IMG/VR virus record: IMGVR_UViG_3300027782_003696
Location: 1-21,794 of that record
Origin: a virus
DNA length: 21,794 bases
Reading direction: 5' to 3' (one strand)
Shown: positions 21,519 to 21,794 of the stretch, piece after piece
How the letters are laid out: every line of letters begins with the position of its first letter
Numbering within the stretch: the first letter of the stretch is position 1
Position numbers and translations under genes: made by a program
Notes under the pieces: model-generated
The model's database searches: none
What the model was told of the DNA's origin: nothing
Seen by the model: only the letters and a program-made list of their open reading frames with translations

Positions 21519-21794
21519 TTACTCACCCTTGATACTAGATTTTAAGAACCATCCGTGCTTTTTATGTGCGTCCATACGTTCTGCTAAAAAATTACTAAAT
21601 CCATTTTCACCTGCGGCTTCTGCGGCTTCATAAGTCATCTTTAAAATCTTTATCATTTTTTCATTATCTAACAATAATTCTTTGACCATTTCGTCTTTAT
21701 TTGGAACATGATTTTCGTCTTCGATCTTTGTCAGCATGTTTAAGTTATTTAGACTTGTAGGAATGTATGCTCCTAAACTGCGAATCTTTTCAGC
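21519..21794 (-). CDS. dps: Dps-like ferritin, 3' part only (5' end outside the window)
   Basis: The frame is open from the right edge and gives 91 C-terminal residues; an internal Met at 21737 is not the start because the homology continues upstream of it (AEKIRSLGAYIPTSL). The sequence follows the C-terminal half of Dps proteins: AERIRxLG-type opening, a loop, a long helix with LLLDNEKMIKILKMTYEAAE, then the last helix (FLAERMDAHKKHGWFLKSSI) that matches the family's MxxHEKxxWMLRS. Dps forms 12-subunit shells that bind DNA, store iron and remove peroxide. The ferroxidase residues lie in the missing N-terminal half. In a phage it could protect DNA from oxidative damage during infection or condense host DNA. 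Confidence 0.85.
   Translation of the reverse strand, partial: AEKIRSLGAYIPTSLNNLNMLTKIEDENHVPNKDEMVKELLLDNEKMIKILKMTYEAAEAAGENGFSNFLAERMDAHKKHGWFLKSSIKGE

Noticed and set aside
1-21794. tRNA genes, integrase, transposase, intrinsic terminators
   Set aside because: I looked for clover-leaf patterns, known motifs and GC-rich stems followed by T runs in the gaps and saw none; a tRNA scan would be needed to be certain.

Overview
This window looks like a piece of a lytic, tailed T4-like (myovirus) phage genome from an aquatic Gram-negative host. The reasons are a T4-type replication core (family B DNA polymerase gp43, sliding clamp gp45, RNase H/5' nuclease and a DsbA-like protein) and dense small genes that overlap by 1-20 bp through ATGA or TAATG junctions. 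All genes lie on the minus strand in AT-rich DNA, and I see no rRNA, tRNA, integrase or insertion sequence. A marine or freshwater relative of the cyano-/pelagiphage-type T4-like phages is my inference; the host cannot be read from the window.

Layout in the direction of transcription (right to left). (1) 21794-17763: 3' end of a Dps-like ferritin, a small protein with a T4-style capsid-targeting N terminus, a large Pro/Gln/Thr-repeat protein of structural type, and a zinc deaminase fused to a DUF6321-like tail. (2) A consensus promoter at 17725-17753, then dsbA, a three-helix membrane protein and DNA polymerase. (3) A consensus promoter at 14358-14386, then a run of eleven tightly packed genes: clamp, a virion-type small protein, a DpdA-type transglycosylase, a small basic protein, a Bax-inhibitor-1 family membrane protein, an acidic zinc-ribbon protein, a small membrane protein, an unknown protein, a QueD-like T-fold protein, an unknown protein and a GT-B glycosyltransferase. 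(4) A consensus promoter at 7094-7122, buried in the 3' end of the glycosyltransferase gene, then a secreted subtilisin with an outer-membrane-barrel-like C terminus, a phosphoribosyltransferase, a small protein and a HIT protein. (5) A promoter at 3932-3960, then two small proteins (one CDGSH-like), QueE, two unknown proteins, RNase H and two unknown proteins. (6) A hairpin leader at 260-288 in front of a gene that runs off the left edge. No gene-free stretch exceeds 100 bases.

The most interesting theme is DNA hypermodification. A TGT/DpdA-like enzyme retains the family's catalytic aspartates but lacks the zinc-site cysteines. It sits with QueE and a QueD-like protein whose catalytic Cys/His are replaced, which suggests 7-deazaguanine bases in the phage genome. 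FolE and QueC are not in this window, so they would have to come from the host or from elsewhere in the phage. The second theme is a set of host-manipulation or stress genes unusual in a phage: a secreted subtilase of autotransporter type under its own promoter, a Bax-inhibitor-1 homologue and a Dps. All assignments rest on motif reading by eye; no database search was possible.
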